Assembly (NCBI GenBank): GCA_003164075.1
Contig: PLRZ01000590.1
Location: 10,841-21,140, forward strand
Reading direction: 5' to 3'
Source: Bryobacterales bacterium
GTDB taxonomy: Bacteria; Acidobacteriota; Terriglobia; Bryobacterales; Bryobacteraceae
Length of the DNA stretch: 10,300 nucleotides
Below the pieces are notes generated by a model. That model was not told the origin of the DNA. It did not search any database and saw only the letters and a program-made list of their open reading frames with translations. Each line of letters opens with the position of its first letter. Within the stretch, counting starts at the first letter, position 1. Shown piece after piece: positions 1 through 6,559 of the stretch. Made by a program: the position numbers and the translations under genes.

Positions 1-1071
1 CATAATGTGGATCTCTGGCGGCAATCCGCGCCGGTGGGCGATTTCGGCTCGGGCTCGCCCACGTGGGCCAACTGGGCCATGAGCGGACCGTGGTTCTGCG
101 CCCACCTGTGGGAACACTACGCTTTCAGCGGCGACACCGCGTTTCTGCGGACCAAGGCCTGGCCGCCGATGAAAGGCGCGGCGGAATTCTGCCTGGATTG
201 GCTGGTGGAAGACAAGGCCGGCCGCCTTACCACCTGCCCCTCGGAATCCACCGAGAACGATTTCACCACGCCGGACGGCCACACTGCGCAAACCAGCGAC
301 GGCTGCACCATGGACATGGCGCTCATCTCCGAGCTTTTCTCAAATTGCGAAGAAGCGGCGCGAATCCTCGGGGTCGACGGCGAATTTGCGGCCAAACTGA
401 AAGCCGCGCGGGCGCGATTGATCCCGTTTCAGATCGGCAAGTTCGGCCAACTTCAGGAATGGTCCAAAGACTTCGTGGAGCATACGCCCGGGCAGCGGCA
501 CATGTCGCATATGTACCCGCTCTATCCGGGCAGCGCCATCACGCCGCGCCGCACGCCCGAACTGGCGAAGGCCGCGCGCATCTCGCTCGAGCGGCGGCTG
601 GCGGCGGGCGGCGCGTACACCGGTTGGAGCCGCGCCTGGGCCATCAACTTCTGGGCCCGCCTGCTGGACGGCGACAAGGCGTGGGAATCGGTATCCATGC
701 TCATGCAGCACAGCACCGGGCCGAATCTCTTCGACACGCATCCTTCCGGCAACTCGTGGGTCTTCCAGATCGATGGCAATTTCGGCGCCACGGCGGGCAT
801 CGCGGAGATGCTGCTGCAGAGTCACGATGGCGCCATTCACTTCCTGCCCGCGCTGCCCACGGCGTGGCCCAGCGGCAGCGTGAAAGGCCTGCGGGCGCGC
901 GGCGGTGTCACCGTGGATCTGGCTTGGGCAGGTGGAAAGGCTACCGGTGCGCAGCTCACGTGCAGCCTGGGGGGCCATCCGGAGTTGCGTCCGCCGAAGG
1001 GTCAACAGATCGCCGGCGTCGCCGATGTAGGTCGGGCCAGAGGCCGCGTCTATCGCGTGAGCTTCAAATAG
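1..1071 (+). CDS. GH95 alpha-L-fucosidase, C-terminal part (5' end outside window)
   Basis: The enzyme hydrolyses terminal alpha-1,2-linked (sometimes 1,3/1,4) L-fucose from glycans such as xyloglucan or host-type oligosaccharides, by inversion. The frame is open from base 1, beginning H-N-V-D-L-W, the GH95 motif usually read HNTDLW, so the GTG at 7 is not the true start. Counting from that GTG codon, the visible GH95 marks are CPSESTEN (77-84; the Glu at 83 corresponds to the family general acid), [11 protein letters not shown] (165-175), [19 protein letters not shown] (205-223), and QIDGNFG (254-260; Asp256 matches the family's catalytic Asp). A C-terminal beta domain follows from about 288 ([16 protein letters not shown]). 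About 356 residues are visible; GH95 proteins usually have about 750-800, so the N-terminal beta domain and the start of the (alpha/alpha)6 barrel lie upstream. Any signal peptide is also outside. The stop TAG overlaps the 3' end of the opposing maf gene by 22 bp. Family assignment is firm; the linkage specificity is not visible. Confidence 0.93.
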   Translation, partial: HNVDLWRQSAPVGDFGSGSPTWANWAMSGPWFCAHLWEHYAFSGDTAFLRTKAWPPMKGAAEFCLDWLVEDKAGRLTTCPSESTENDFTTPDGHTAQTSDGCTMDMALISELFSNCEEAARILGVDGEFAAKLKAARARLIPFQIGKFGQLQEWSKDFVEHTPGQRHMSHMYPLYPGSAITPRRTPELAKAARISLERRLAAGGAYTGWSRAWAINFWARLLDGDKAWESVSMLMQHSTGPNLFDTHPSGNSWVFQIDGNFGATAGIAEMLLQSHDGAIHFLPALPTAWPSGSVKGLRARGGVTVDLAWAGGKATGAQLTCSLGGHPELRPPKGQQIAGVADVGRARGRVYRVSFK

Positions 1072-1601
1072 TGCCGGTAGACCAGCGCGACTGGTAAGCC
1101 CACCACGTTGAAGTAGCAGCCTTCGATCCGGGGAATGAACTTCGACGCCGCCCCCTGCACGGCATATGCGCCGGCCTTATCCATGGGCTCCCCGGAGGAC
1201 ACGTAGTGGTCGATATCCCGCGCGCTCATGGGCGCAAACCAGACTTCGGTGACGGCGTGATCGCGAATCCGCCGCTCCCCGCGCTGGAGGCAAATCCCGG
1301 TCATCACCTGGTGGCTGCGCCCGGAAAGCATGGCCAGCATGCGGCGCGCGTCGGCGGCGTCGGCAGGCTTGCCGAGCATCTCGTGGTCCACCACCACGGT
1401 GGTGTCGGCGCCGAGCACGATTTCGTCCGCGGCCGCCGCCACGGCGCGCGCTTTGGCCTCCGCCAGGCGCTCGACATACTCCTCGGGCCTCTCTCCCGCC
1501 AGCGGCGTTTCGTCCACGGGGGCAACACGGACGATGAAGGGGATGCCGGCCTGGCGTAGGATTTCGGCGCGGCGCGGGGACTGCGAAGCGAGTACGAGCA
1601 T
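1050..1601 (-). CDS. maf: Maf/YhdE-type nucleoside triphosphate pyrophosphatase
   Basis: Maf proteins are house-cleaning enzymes that cut dTTP, UTP or modified pyrimidine NTPs to the monophosphate and pyrophosphate, keeping wrong nucleotides out of DNA and RNA; some affect septation when overexpressed. The protein has 183 residues, normal for the family. It opens with [12 protein letters not shown] (4-15), the substrate phosphate-binding signature, followed by [10 protein letters not shown] (62-71) with the catalytic Asp66, [14 protein letters not shown] (76-89), [11 protein letters not shown] (93-103) and [10 protein letters not shown] (141-150). The last motif is typical of the dTTP/UTP-specific YhdE group rather than the YceF group. 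The ATG at 1601 is chosen because the family starts directly with the LASxSPRR strand. A purine-rich AAAGGA lies only 2 bp before it, an unusually short spacing. The 3' end runs 22 bp into the fucosidase gene on the other strand. A 48-bp spacer separates its start from the divergent ppk2. Confidence 0.95.
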   Translation of the reverse strand: MLVLASQSPRRAEILRQAGIPFIVRVAPVDETPLAGERPEEYVERLAEAKARAVAAAADEIVLGADTTVVVDHEMLGKPADAADARRMLAMLSGRSHQVMTGICLQRGERRIRDHAVTEVWFAPMSARDIDHYVSSGEPMDKAGAYAVQGAASKFIPRIEGCYFNVVGLPVALVYRHYLKLTR

Positions 1602-1635
1602 CGTCCTTTACGATGCCATACTCCGTCCGAGGTTG

Positions 1636-1641
1636 TAGAAT
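1636..1641 (+). promoter_or_regulatory. Possible -10 box (TAGAAT) for ppk2 in the maf/ppk2 divergent spacer
   Basis: TAGAAT ends 8 bp before the ppk2 ATG, in the 48-bp spacer that must also hold the maf promoter. If used, the transcript would be almost leaderless. No convincing -35 hexamer is visible 16-18 bp upstream, and a weak AGGG 4 bp before the ATG is the only Shine-Dalgarno-like sequence. Low confidence. Confidence 0.25.
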
Positions 1642-1649
1642 AGGGCCGG

Positions 1650-2459
1650 ATGAAACATTTCGCGCAGGAACTCATCGTGGCGCCCGGATCGAAGATCAAA
1701 CTGGCAAAGTTCGATCCTGCCGACACGCTCGGCGTGGACAAGACGGCTGCGGCCGGCCAACTTACCACCAATCTCGAGCGGCTCTCGGCACTGCAATATA
1801 TGTTGTACGCCGAAGGGCGGCGCTCTCTGCTGGTGGTGCTACAGGGCATCGATGCCGGCGGCAAGGACGGCACCATCAAGCACGTCATGAGCGGGCTCAA
1901 TCCGCAGGGCGTGGACGTGACGTCGTTCAAGGTCCCGGAGGGCGCGGAAAAGCGCCACGACTATCTCTGGCGCGTCCACAACGCGGTGCCCGAATGGGGC
2001 AAGATCGGCATTTTCAACCGCTCCCACTATGAGGACGTGCTGGTGGTGCGGGTGCACGGCCTGGTGCCCAAACCGGTCTGGTCGGCGCGCTACGATCAGA
2101 TCAACGATTTCGAGCGTATGCTGGCCGCGAGCGGCGTGCGGATCGTAAAGTTCCTGCTGTATATCGGCAAAGAGGAGCAGGCCAAACGATTCCGCGAACG
2201 AATCGACGACAAGAGCAAGAACTGGAAATTCTCGCCGGCGGACCTGCAGGAGCGCAAATACTGGGACGAGTATACCGACGCCTACCAGGCCATGCTGCGG
2301 AAATGCAGCACGGAGCACGCGCCGTGGTACCTGATTCCGGCCAACCGCAAATGGTTCCGGGACCTCGCCGTGTCGCAGATTCTGTGCGAGACGCTGGAGA
2401 GCATGGACCTGAAATTTCCCAAGCCCGCGGCGGATCTCTCGGACATCAAGCTCGAATAA
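1650..2459 (+). CDS. ppk2: PPK2 family polyphosphate kinase, class III type
   Basis: The enzyme transfers phosphate from polyphosphate to nucleotides. Class III PPK2s can take AMP through ADP to ATP and also act on other nucleotides. The protein has 269 residues, matching the one-domain class III enzymes. Visible are the Walker A loop GIDAGGKDGT (66-75), SGLNPQGVDVTSF (81-93) and HDYLWRVHNAVP (103-114). The Walker B region IGIFNRSHYEDVLVVRVHGL (119-138) follows. RFRERIDDKSKNWKFSPAD, an Arg/Lys-rich lid segment, lies at about 180-198, and APWYLIPANRKWFRD near the C-terminus. These blocks agree closely with my memory of the Meiothermus class III enzyme. The ATG at 1650 fits the family's short N-terminal extension before the FDP..T motif. 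The gene stands alone, divergent from maf. No terminator is evident after the stop; the downstream 220 bp are repeat-rich. Class assignment is from motif resemblance only. Confidence 0.94.
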   Translation: MKHFAQELIVAPGSKIKLAKFDPADTLGVDKTAAAGQLTTNLERLSALQYMLYAEGRRSLLVVLQGIDAGGKDGTIKHVMSGLNPQGVDVTSFKVPEGAEKRHDYLWRVHNAVPEWGKIGIFNRSHYEDVLVVRVHGLVPKPVWSARYDQINDFERMLAASGVRIVKFLLYIGKEEQAKRFRERIDDKSKNWKFSPADLQERKYWDEYTDAYQAMLRKCSTEHAPWYLIPANRKWFRDLAVSQILCETLESMDLKFPKPAADLSDIKLE

Positions 2460-2501
2460 CGCTCCCTAACGCCGCCCTGCCGGAAAAGAGGAAACACAAG
2501 A

Positions 2502-2533
2502 TTCACCACGGAGGCACAGAGACACGGAGAAAA
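2502..2533 (+). repeat. CACGGAG/CACAGAG tandem motif, copy 1
   Basis: Three heptamer-like units (CACGGAG, CACAGAG, CACGGAG) follow one another at an 8-9 bp step and end in GAAAA, just after ppk2. The same type of unit recurs at 2585-2622 in the same orientation. This CACGGAG/CACAGAG motif is, from memory, a widespread intergenic repeat in environmental bacteria; read on the minus strand it yields spurious ORFs rich in Leu-Cys. No function is known to me. Confidence 0.6.
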
Positions 2534-2541
2534 GCCAAAGA

Positions 2542-2560
2542 AATGTCGTTAGGTGACATT
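2542..2560. repeat. Small inverted repeat between the two CACAGAG motifs
   Basis: AATGTC at 2542-2547 and GACATT at 2555-2560 are perfect reverse complements, and a G-T wobble adds a seventh pair around a TTAGG loop. It sits between two same-direction repeat blocks. There is no T-tract, so it is not an evident intrinsic terminator. Confidence 0.4.
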
Positions 2561-2584
2561 GCGGTCGCGTGCTTGTCGTGGTGA

Positions 2585-2622
2585 TTTTGAGGTCACAGAG
2601 GGGACAGAGATCACAGAGAAAA
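2585..2622 (+). repeat. CACAGAG tandem motif, copy 2
   Basis: Units CACAGAG, GACAGAG and CACAGAG are spaced 9-10 bp apart, preceded by TTTTGAGGT and followed by AAAA. It lies about 50 bp after copy 1 and in the same orientation, so together with the hairpin at 2542-2560 it forms a compact repeat-hairpin-repeat block. Confidence 0.6.
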
Positions 2623-2680
2623 CGTGAAGAACGGGCACACTGCCGCTTACCGAGCCGCGACCGCAAGGGAGCGGACAGCC

Positions 2681-3304
2681 CTACTCGTAACGGAGCGCCA
2701 CCATGGGATCTACGTGCGCCGCGCGACGCGCCGGCAGATAGGCCGCCAGTAGCGCCACAGCCATCATCGGCACGGCGCCCGTCACCGGCAGACCGGTAAT
2801 CAGGCTCGCGGCGAAATGCCTGCCCCAGAGAGCCAGAGGCACTCCCATCGCCAGACCCGCGCCGGCCATCCCCAGCGCGTCCACCAGCACCATCAGAACT
2901 CCTGATGTCGTGGAATTTGCAGTGAGCCCGCAGGTGGGGCAGGCGGTGCTCGCCTTCGCTCGATCCTATTCGAGCAGCGGGCCTAATTCAGCGCGGGCGG
3001 GCAGGCGGCACCGCCTGCCCCACCTGCCAACCTCTCGCCATCGAAAGCAATGGCTCAGCCCATTTTCCCCGCCAGGCAGAAATTGCGGGGCGATATTAGG
3101 AGTTCTGACCAGGCGAGCCACATCGCCGCGCGTCGCCCTCAGCGCCATGCGAATGCCGATTTCGTTGGTCCGTAGCGTCACCGTGTACGCCAGCAGCCCG
3201 TAGAGTCCGATCGCCGGCGATCCCAACGCGCCGAACAGCGTGGAGAGCGTCTCTACCGGCACGCCTTTCAGTACGGCGCCCGCCGTCAGTCGCACCTCGC
3301 GCGA
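2681..3304 (-). pseudogene. C-terminal remnant of an ABC transporter permease (ADOP/MacB-FtsX type), split by a MITE
   Basis: Reading leftward on the minus strand, the upstream piece contains [10 protein letters not shown], then [23 protein letters not shown] and TRGDVARLV. This is the conserved transmembrane and cytoplasmic stretch near the end of ADOP permeases. The coding is then interrupted by the element at 2893-3108. It resumes at 2892 with VDALGMAGAGLAMGVPLAL and AVALLAAYLPARRA, and ends HVDPMVALRYE, the classic family terminus, with stop TAG at 2681-2683. Removing the element plus one CCA copy (219 bp, 73 codons) rejoins GDVARLVLVDALGMAGAG exactly in the family pattern. Within the element the same frame meets a TAG at 2966-2968, so the product would be cut. 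Only about 130 of roughly 800 expected residues remain, and homology fades left of about codon 15 of the fragment, next to the esterase 3' end. The segment before AIGLYG also looks a few residues short. It was therefore probably a dead fragment by deletion as well as by insertion; the order of events is not visible. Confidence 0.85.
2893..3108. mobile_element. 216-bp MITE-like element, copy 1 (18-bp TIRs, 3-bp TSD)
   Basis: The left end 2893-2910 (TCAGAACTCCTGATGTCG) and the reverse complement of the right end 3091-3108 agree at 16 of 18 positions. Flanking CCA occurs at 2890-2892 and 3109-3111, as expected for a 3-bp target duplication; a 4-bp ACCA reading is equally possible if the last A is host DNA. 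The inside is palindromic: GGTGGGGCAGGCGGTG (2933-2948) pairs perfectly with 3009-3024. A local hairpin of 10 bp (2999-3008 with 3011-3020) adds a REPIN-like shape, and GCTCGA/TCGAGC (2957-2962 with 2969-2974) forms a small stem at the centre. CCCCGC/GCGGGG (3067-3072 with 3085-3090) stems the right arm. No transposase is encoded, so it would need one in trans. A second copy of the left 133 bp is at 7128. Confidence 0.85.
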
Positions 3305-3311
3305 GCAAGCG

Positions 3312-4592
3312 TTATTTGCGGGTGAACTCTTCGTTAGGCTGGAACGCGCCCCCGTGCAAGAGGATATCGAGCACTTCCTTGGAGCGAGAAACGAACGCGC
3401 CCTGTTTTTGCGGCGTCCGATTATTGTGGTCCGACTCGATCATGGGCACCGCTTCCTTGGGCCCCGGAATTTGATTGAGGGCGGTCCAAATTCCAGCCGG
3501 CGGAGAGGTGGTGTCGATGAAGCCCATGGCGGCGAGCACCGGCGCTTTGATCCGCGAGGCAAAATTGACGACATCGAAATAGGGAGCCGTGGCCATCACT
3601 CGGGGATCGTTGGAGGGCCAGTTCGGGTAGCCCGTCTGGCGGCCGTGGAGCTCGCCGTTCATATCCGCGCCGGAGGGTTCGTTCACGATCACGGCGGATA
3701 CCTGGGGACGCAGGCCCGCGGTGACCAGGCTCTGTTGTCCGCCCATGCTGGTGCCCATGAGGACCAGGGTCTTGCCGTCCCAATCGGGGCGGCTGCAGAT
3801 GTAATCCACGGCGCGCGCGTCGCGGAGATACATATAGAGGAAATACGACGTCTCCCGGTTGAGGTTCCCTATCGCCTGGTAGCTGGGGCTGACGCTGGCA
3901 GCCTGGTCGGGCGGCATGTCGTGCGAGTCCACGTCGAAAGCGAGCCAGCCTTCGGCGGCGCGGTCGGTGACGGTATTGGGCTGCAGGGCATACACGCCGG
4001 CGTACTGGTAAACGATCAGCGCGGGAAACTTGCCCAGCTTGATCGGCTTGGCGAGATAGCCATGAACGCGCGAGCCCACGCCATCGAGCTGGACCGTGGA
4101 TAACTCCACGCCAGCCTGGGGAGTTGCCACCGGGTTCATGACGGCGCTGATGGGGGTGACGCTGAGGTATTGCAGTTTATTGAACCAGAAGGCGTCGAAA
4201 TCGGCGGGACGCGGCACGGACGGCTTCAACTGTGTAGGAGCAATTGCCGCGCCAAGGTGGACGGCGGAAGCCGGCGGGGCGCCTTCCGCGCGTACCGTCA
4301 CGTAGAGCATGGCCGGCTCTTCGAGCGTGGTTTCAATGGTGGCGCTGCCGGAGGCGAGATCGAGCGTGCCCGTCTTGATCGAGTCGAAGTTATTCTTCTT
4401 GATGTCGTAGGTGTACTTCGCGGCGGGTGCGGCGGCGGCCTGCGGCAGCGATACCGTCCAGCCGGCTTTCTCCCCCAGGCGGTAAATGCCGGTGCGGTTG
4501 AACGGTACGAAGTTCAACTGCTGGGCCTCTGCCAGGGATGCGAAGAGGAGCAGCGCTAAGCCAGCGGCGGATAAACGCAAATGGCGGTTCAT
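3312..4592 (-). CDS. Secreted acetyl esterase, CE7 family (acetyl xylan esterase/cephalosporin C deacetylase type)
   Basis: This alpha/beta hydrolase is predicted to remove acetyl groups from xylan, xylo-oligosaccharides or similar small acetylated substrates. The 426-residue protein starts with a signal peptide: basic MNRHLR, a hydrophobic core at about 9-20, and a likely cut after AEA (21-23). An extra all-beta-looking N-terminal region (about 27-120) precedes the CE7 domain, which begins at [11 protein letters not shown] (127-137). The predicted catalytic residues are Ser282 in MGTSMGGQQ, Asp360 in GFIDTTSPP, and His389 in ESDHNNR, in the usual order and spacing. CE7 enzymes normally show GxSQGG, so Met in place of Gln next to the nucleophile is unusual, since that Gln is family-conserved and close to the oxyanion hole. 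The start ATG at 4592 is chosen because it gives the signal peptide. No strong Shine-Dalgarno is visible. The gene appears monocistronic; the permease remnant follows directly. Substrate is inferred from the family only. Confidence 0.85.
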   Translation of the reverse strand: MNRHLRLSAAGLALLLFASLAEAQQLNFVPFNRTGIYRLGEKAGWTVSLPQAAAAPAAKYTYDIKKNNFDSIKTGTLDLASGSATIETTLEEPAMLYVTVRAEGAPPASAVHLGAAIAPTQLKPSVPRPADFDAFWFNKLQYLSVTPISAVMNPVATPQAGVELSTVQLDGVGSRVHGYLAKPIKLGKFPALIVYQYAGVYALQPNTVTDRAAEGWLAFDVDSHDMPPDQAASVSPSYQAIGNLNRETSYFLYMYLRDARAVDYICSRPDWDGKTLVLMGTSMGGQQSLVTAGLRPQVSAVIVNEPSGADMNGELHGRQTGYPNWPSNDPRVMATAPYFDVVNFASRIKAPVLAAMGFIDTTSPPAGIWTALNQIPGPKEAVPMIESDHNNRTPQKQGAFVSRSKEVLDILLHGGAFQPNEEFTRK

Positions 4593-4882
4593 GTAAGCTT
4601 CACGAATAGGATATCAGCCCTTGCGTGGCGTCGAGCGGGTTTGGGAAGGACCGGCCCCTCGCGTACTCCCGACCGGTTGTCGTCAAGCTGGCTGGGAAAT
4701 TCCGACACCGCTGAACCGAAGGGCCACCCAGAGCGCTTGCCCGGTTAAGGACCGACAAACGCGCTAGGTTCCCGAAGAAGGACGGCCCGGAGTCCGCCGG
4801 CAAAAGCACTCGCGTGAAGTCACGTCAATCTGGAGCTTTATATTTTCCCGCGCGCCACCGCGCCCGTCTTCGGGTGTGTGGG
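4593..4882. other. 290-bp gap without recognised gene
   Basis: This gap separates the start of the esterase from the end of the antitoxin and should hold the esterase promoter at its left edge. A short inverted repeat CGTGA/TCACG (4813-4817 and 4820-4824) is visible. The open frame 4600-4809 on the minus strand has no recognisable domain, and I do not consider it a gene. Confidence 0.5.
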
Positions 4883-5107
4883 CTAGAGCCGGTCTTCCGG
4901 GGCCGGTTCGGCGGCAGGAACCTTGTCCAAGGCGGCTAGGAAACGTTCGCGACTGCCGAGTTCGGCCATTCGCTCAACGCGGCTCCAGCCGGAAAGCTGG
5001 TCGGCCAAGGCCGCCGCCACGATCCGCTCCACCGAAACCTGCTGCTGCGCCGCCAATTCGGCAATCTGGCGGTATACCGTGTCGGGTACTGTCACGTTGA
5101 ACGTCAT
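4883..5107 (-). CDS. Ribbon-helix-helix-like antitoxin of a PIN toxin-antitoxin pair
   Basis: A 74-residue protein that would bind and silence the PIN toxin encoded upstream and, by its N-terminal part, bind the operator. The N-terminus MTFNVTVPDTVYRQIAELAA has the beta-strand-then-helix pattern of ribbon-helix-helix antitoxins (strand about 2-8, helix A about 9-20, helix B about 25-38 starting VSVERIVAAAL). The C-terminal half (about 40-74) is charged, Ala/Pro/Glu-rich and probably disordered until bound to toxin. The ATG overlaps the ancestral toxin stop as ATGA (5104-5107). A GGAG at 5115-5118, 7 nt before the ATG, gives it its own Shine-Dalgarno, so it can be made although the toxin now ends early. 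The frame appears intact. Exact family is not certain because such proteins are short and divergent. Confidence 0.75.
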   Translation of the reverse strand: MTFNVTVPDTVYRQIAELAAQQQVSVERIVAAALADQLSGWSRVERMAELGSRERFLAALDKVPAAEPAPEDRL

Positions 5108-5526
5108 CGTACTTCTCCCATTGTCGCAAGGAATTCGCGAGGTGAGATCACTCGAACGCCGAAGCGCTCCGCACCCGCAAAATCTCAGGTGTTGAAGGTA
5201 ATTATGAAATCTGCCCGGCTTTCGACGGCCAGTTCCAGAACAAAATCATCCTTTGGATCGGGCAGGAATGGTCGCCAAAGAAAGAAGATCGGGCGCAGAT
5301 TCGCGTTGGCGCATAGAAAGTGCACTACGCTATCAATATCGCTGCCGCTCAGATCTCCGCCTGTGCAGACGCGCTTGAGTGTCTGCTCATACTCGAAAAC
5401 CAAGGGCACGGAGAGGTTGATGCGCCATCGATGATCGCCCACCAACCGCAGCAGGCGGTGAGACGCTCCACGATTGGAGAGCAGCGCGGCGGCAACCACG
5501 TTGGTGTCGATCACTACCTGGTACAT
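5104..5526 (-). pseudogene. PIN-domain toxin (COG1569/TIGR00305 type) with an in-frame TGA
   Basis: PIN toxins are Mg-dependent ribonucleases. The frame from ATG at 5526 reads MYQVVIDTNVVAAALLSNRG (first acidic residue Asp7), then LVFEYEQTL (Glu at about 45), FLPDPKDDFVLELAVESRAD and FIITFNT. A TGA follows at 5185-5187. Continuing the same frame gives DFAGAERFGVRVISPREF and ends in TGA at 5104-5106. Family members end with TFNxRDF...FGI.V.TPxEFL and have about 140 residues, so the TGA stands exactly where Arg is expected, and CGA to TGA is one transition. The whole frame is 141 codons including that TGA; the shortened product would have 113 residues and lack the last beta strand and the Asp of RDF. 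The 4-bp ATGA overlap with the antitoxin start supports the longer ancestral gene. The toxin-first order is less usual. Alternatives are a sequencing error or stop readthrough; a still-active 113-residue form cannot be excluded. Confidence 0.8.
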
Positions 5527-5763
5527 GGGCTATTACCAGAATAAGAGGAAGGGCACTGCGAGCGAGGATCACTCCCGTAAAGACCCTTTCCGGAAACGAT
5601 AACGATTGCTCCTCACAAACGCTATGACTCCCGTAACTCATGGAGGGTTTCAATCCGACGATGGAGCGCCATTCACGCTTACGACCATCACAAGGAATCC
5701 GGGGATACGGGTCTCTGAAGTTAACGCTCATTGGGGTCCGCCCCACCAATTCCCTTCCCCGCG
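5527..5763. other. 237-bp gap upstream of the PIN gene
   Basis: No gene is recognised. The decamer ACTCCCGTAA occurs twice (5571-5580 and 5627-5636). The region must carry the promoter of the PIN/antitoxin pair on the minus strand, but no clear -35/-10 pair stands out. Confidence 0.4.
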
Positions 5764-6294
5764 TCACGCGCCCGCGAGCTCATCCTGGGAGCTAAGAACG
5801 TCCGGAGCCGACTTCGCCATGCGGATCATGGTCCAGATATTGATGGCCGCGTTGGCTACCTCCAACACCGTCCCGCCGATGGATCCGGTGATGATGTTAT
5901 TGGCCAGCCACAGCAGCGTACTGGACAGCAGTACCACCCGGAACGGAATACCTTGCATCGTGAAAATGGCGACCGTCGCAATGCAGGAGCCGATTACTGG
6001 CAGCCAGCCCGCCGCGCTTTGGGCGAACGCCACGCCCAGACCGACGTTGGCGGCGATCATCGCGGCGCCCAGCCACCAGGACCGGTAGCGCAACGCCAGG
6101 AACGATCGCAATGACGATACCAGCGAACTGGCGCAGGCCGGAAGATGCCCTAACAGAACGAAATGCAGTGCGTAAACCAGGCTCTGGGAGGCGTTGTAAA
6201 ACTTCAACCGTTGATCGCTTTTCTGGAGAAAAGCCGTGATGCCAAGAGCCAGCGCGATGTAGCCGACGACTTGCGCCGGAGAGAATAGTTGCAT
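5764..6294 (-). CDS. YgjV-family inner membrane protein
   Basis: A 176-residue, very hydrophobic protein with about five or six membrane helices (roughly 5-22, 36-60, 74-92, 96-114, 118-136 and 140-158). The pattern VVGYIALALGITAFLQKSDQRL near the start, YALHFVLLG (41-49) and the SSLRSFLA stretch after a Ser-rich loop are what I recall of the YgjV family (about 180 residues in E. coli), whose function is unknown. The C-terminal tail from about 161 is polar. The ATG at 6294 gives a protein that starts just before the first helix, as in relatives. A perfect 11-bp palindrome GGTTC-C-GAACC (6303-6313) lies 8 bp upstream and could be an operator, but that is speculation. It stands alone, reading away from the higBA locus. 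No transport substrate can be deduced. Confidence 0.75.
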   Translation of the reverse strand: MQLFSPAQVVGYIALALGITAFLQKSDQRLKFYNASQSLVYALHFVLLGHLPACASSLVSSLRSFLALRYRSWWLGAAMIAANVGLGVAFAQSAAGWLPVIGSCIATVAIFTMQGIPFRVVLLSSTLLWLANNIITGSIGGTVLEVANAAINIWTMIRMAKSAPDVLSSQDELAGA

Positions 6295-6418
6295 TTTGGG
6301 ATGGTTCCGAACCGGACGGGGTTCAAGAGAAGTACTACTCTCAGTCTATCATTCACCCGCGCCGGCGTAAGCGGGGTGCTTAGGCGCTTTAGGGCATGGA
6401 TGCCAGATTGCGCGTGGG

Positions 6419-6455
6419 GCAGCCGTTCTTGGCTGCATGCCGCCTCTCAGGCGGC
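6419..6455. repeat. Pair of adjacent perfect hairpins (REP-like)
   Basis: GCAGCC (6419-6424) pairs with GGCTGC (6431-6436) around GTTCTT. Two bases on, GCCGCCT (6439-6445) pairs with AGGCGGC (6449-6455) around CTC. The first hairpin with its GTGG prefix recurs at 10276-10295, so this is an interspersed repeat rather than a one-off. No T-tract follows, which argues against an ordinary terminator. It lies in the 265-bp gap before higB. Confidence 0.6.
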
Positions 6456-6501
6456 GTTCGGCGGGGTGGGAAGACTCGCATCGAAAGCGCGGCTGAAAGC
6501 C

Positions 6502-6543
6502 CCAGTTCCGTAGGCCAATTGGAGCAAGCCGCCTTGGAACTGG
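6502..6543. repeat. 8-bp inverted repeat at the truncated 5' side of higB
   Basis: CCAGTTCC (6502-6509) and GGAACTGG (6536-6543) are perfect reverse complements separated by 26 bp, with the palindrome CCAATTGG in between. It ends 16 bp before the ATG of the shortened higB frame and may belong to the same repeat block as the hairpins at 6419-6455. Confidence 0.45.
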
Positions 6544-6559
6544 CTCCCTTGAGGAAAAC

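Noticed and set aside
2466..2666. Minus-strand frame with Leu-Cys rich peptide (LCDLCPLCDL)
   Set aside because: It is the translation of the CACAGAG repeat blocks, a well-known source of spurious proteins.
2893..3108. Element as a CRISPR or integron attC site
   Set aside because: There are no regularly spaced direct repeats and no core-site pattern; terminal inverted repeats with a target duplication fit a transposon-type element better.
4600..4809. Minus-strand frame of 69 codons upstream of the esterase
   Set aside because: No domain, signal or ribosome binding site, and a composition like non-coding DNA.
5387..5767. Minus-strand frame of 126 codons across the PIN start
   Set aside because: It overlaps the real PIN frame in another frame and has no recognisable protein features.
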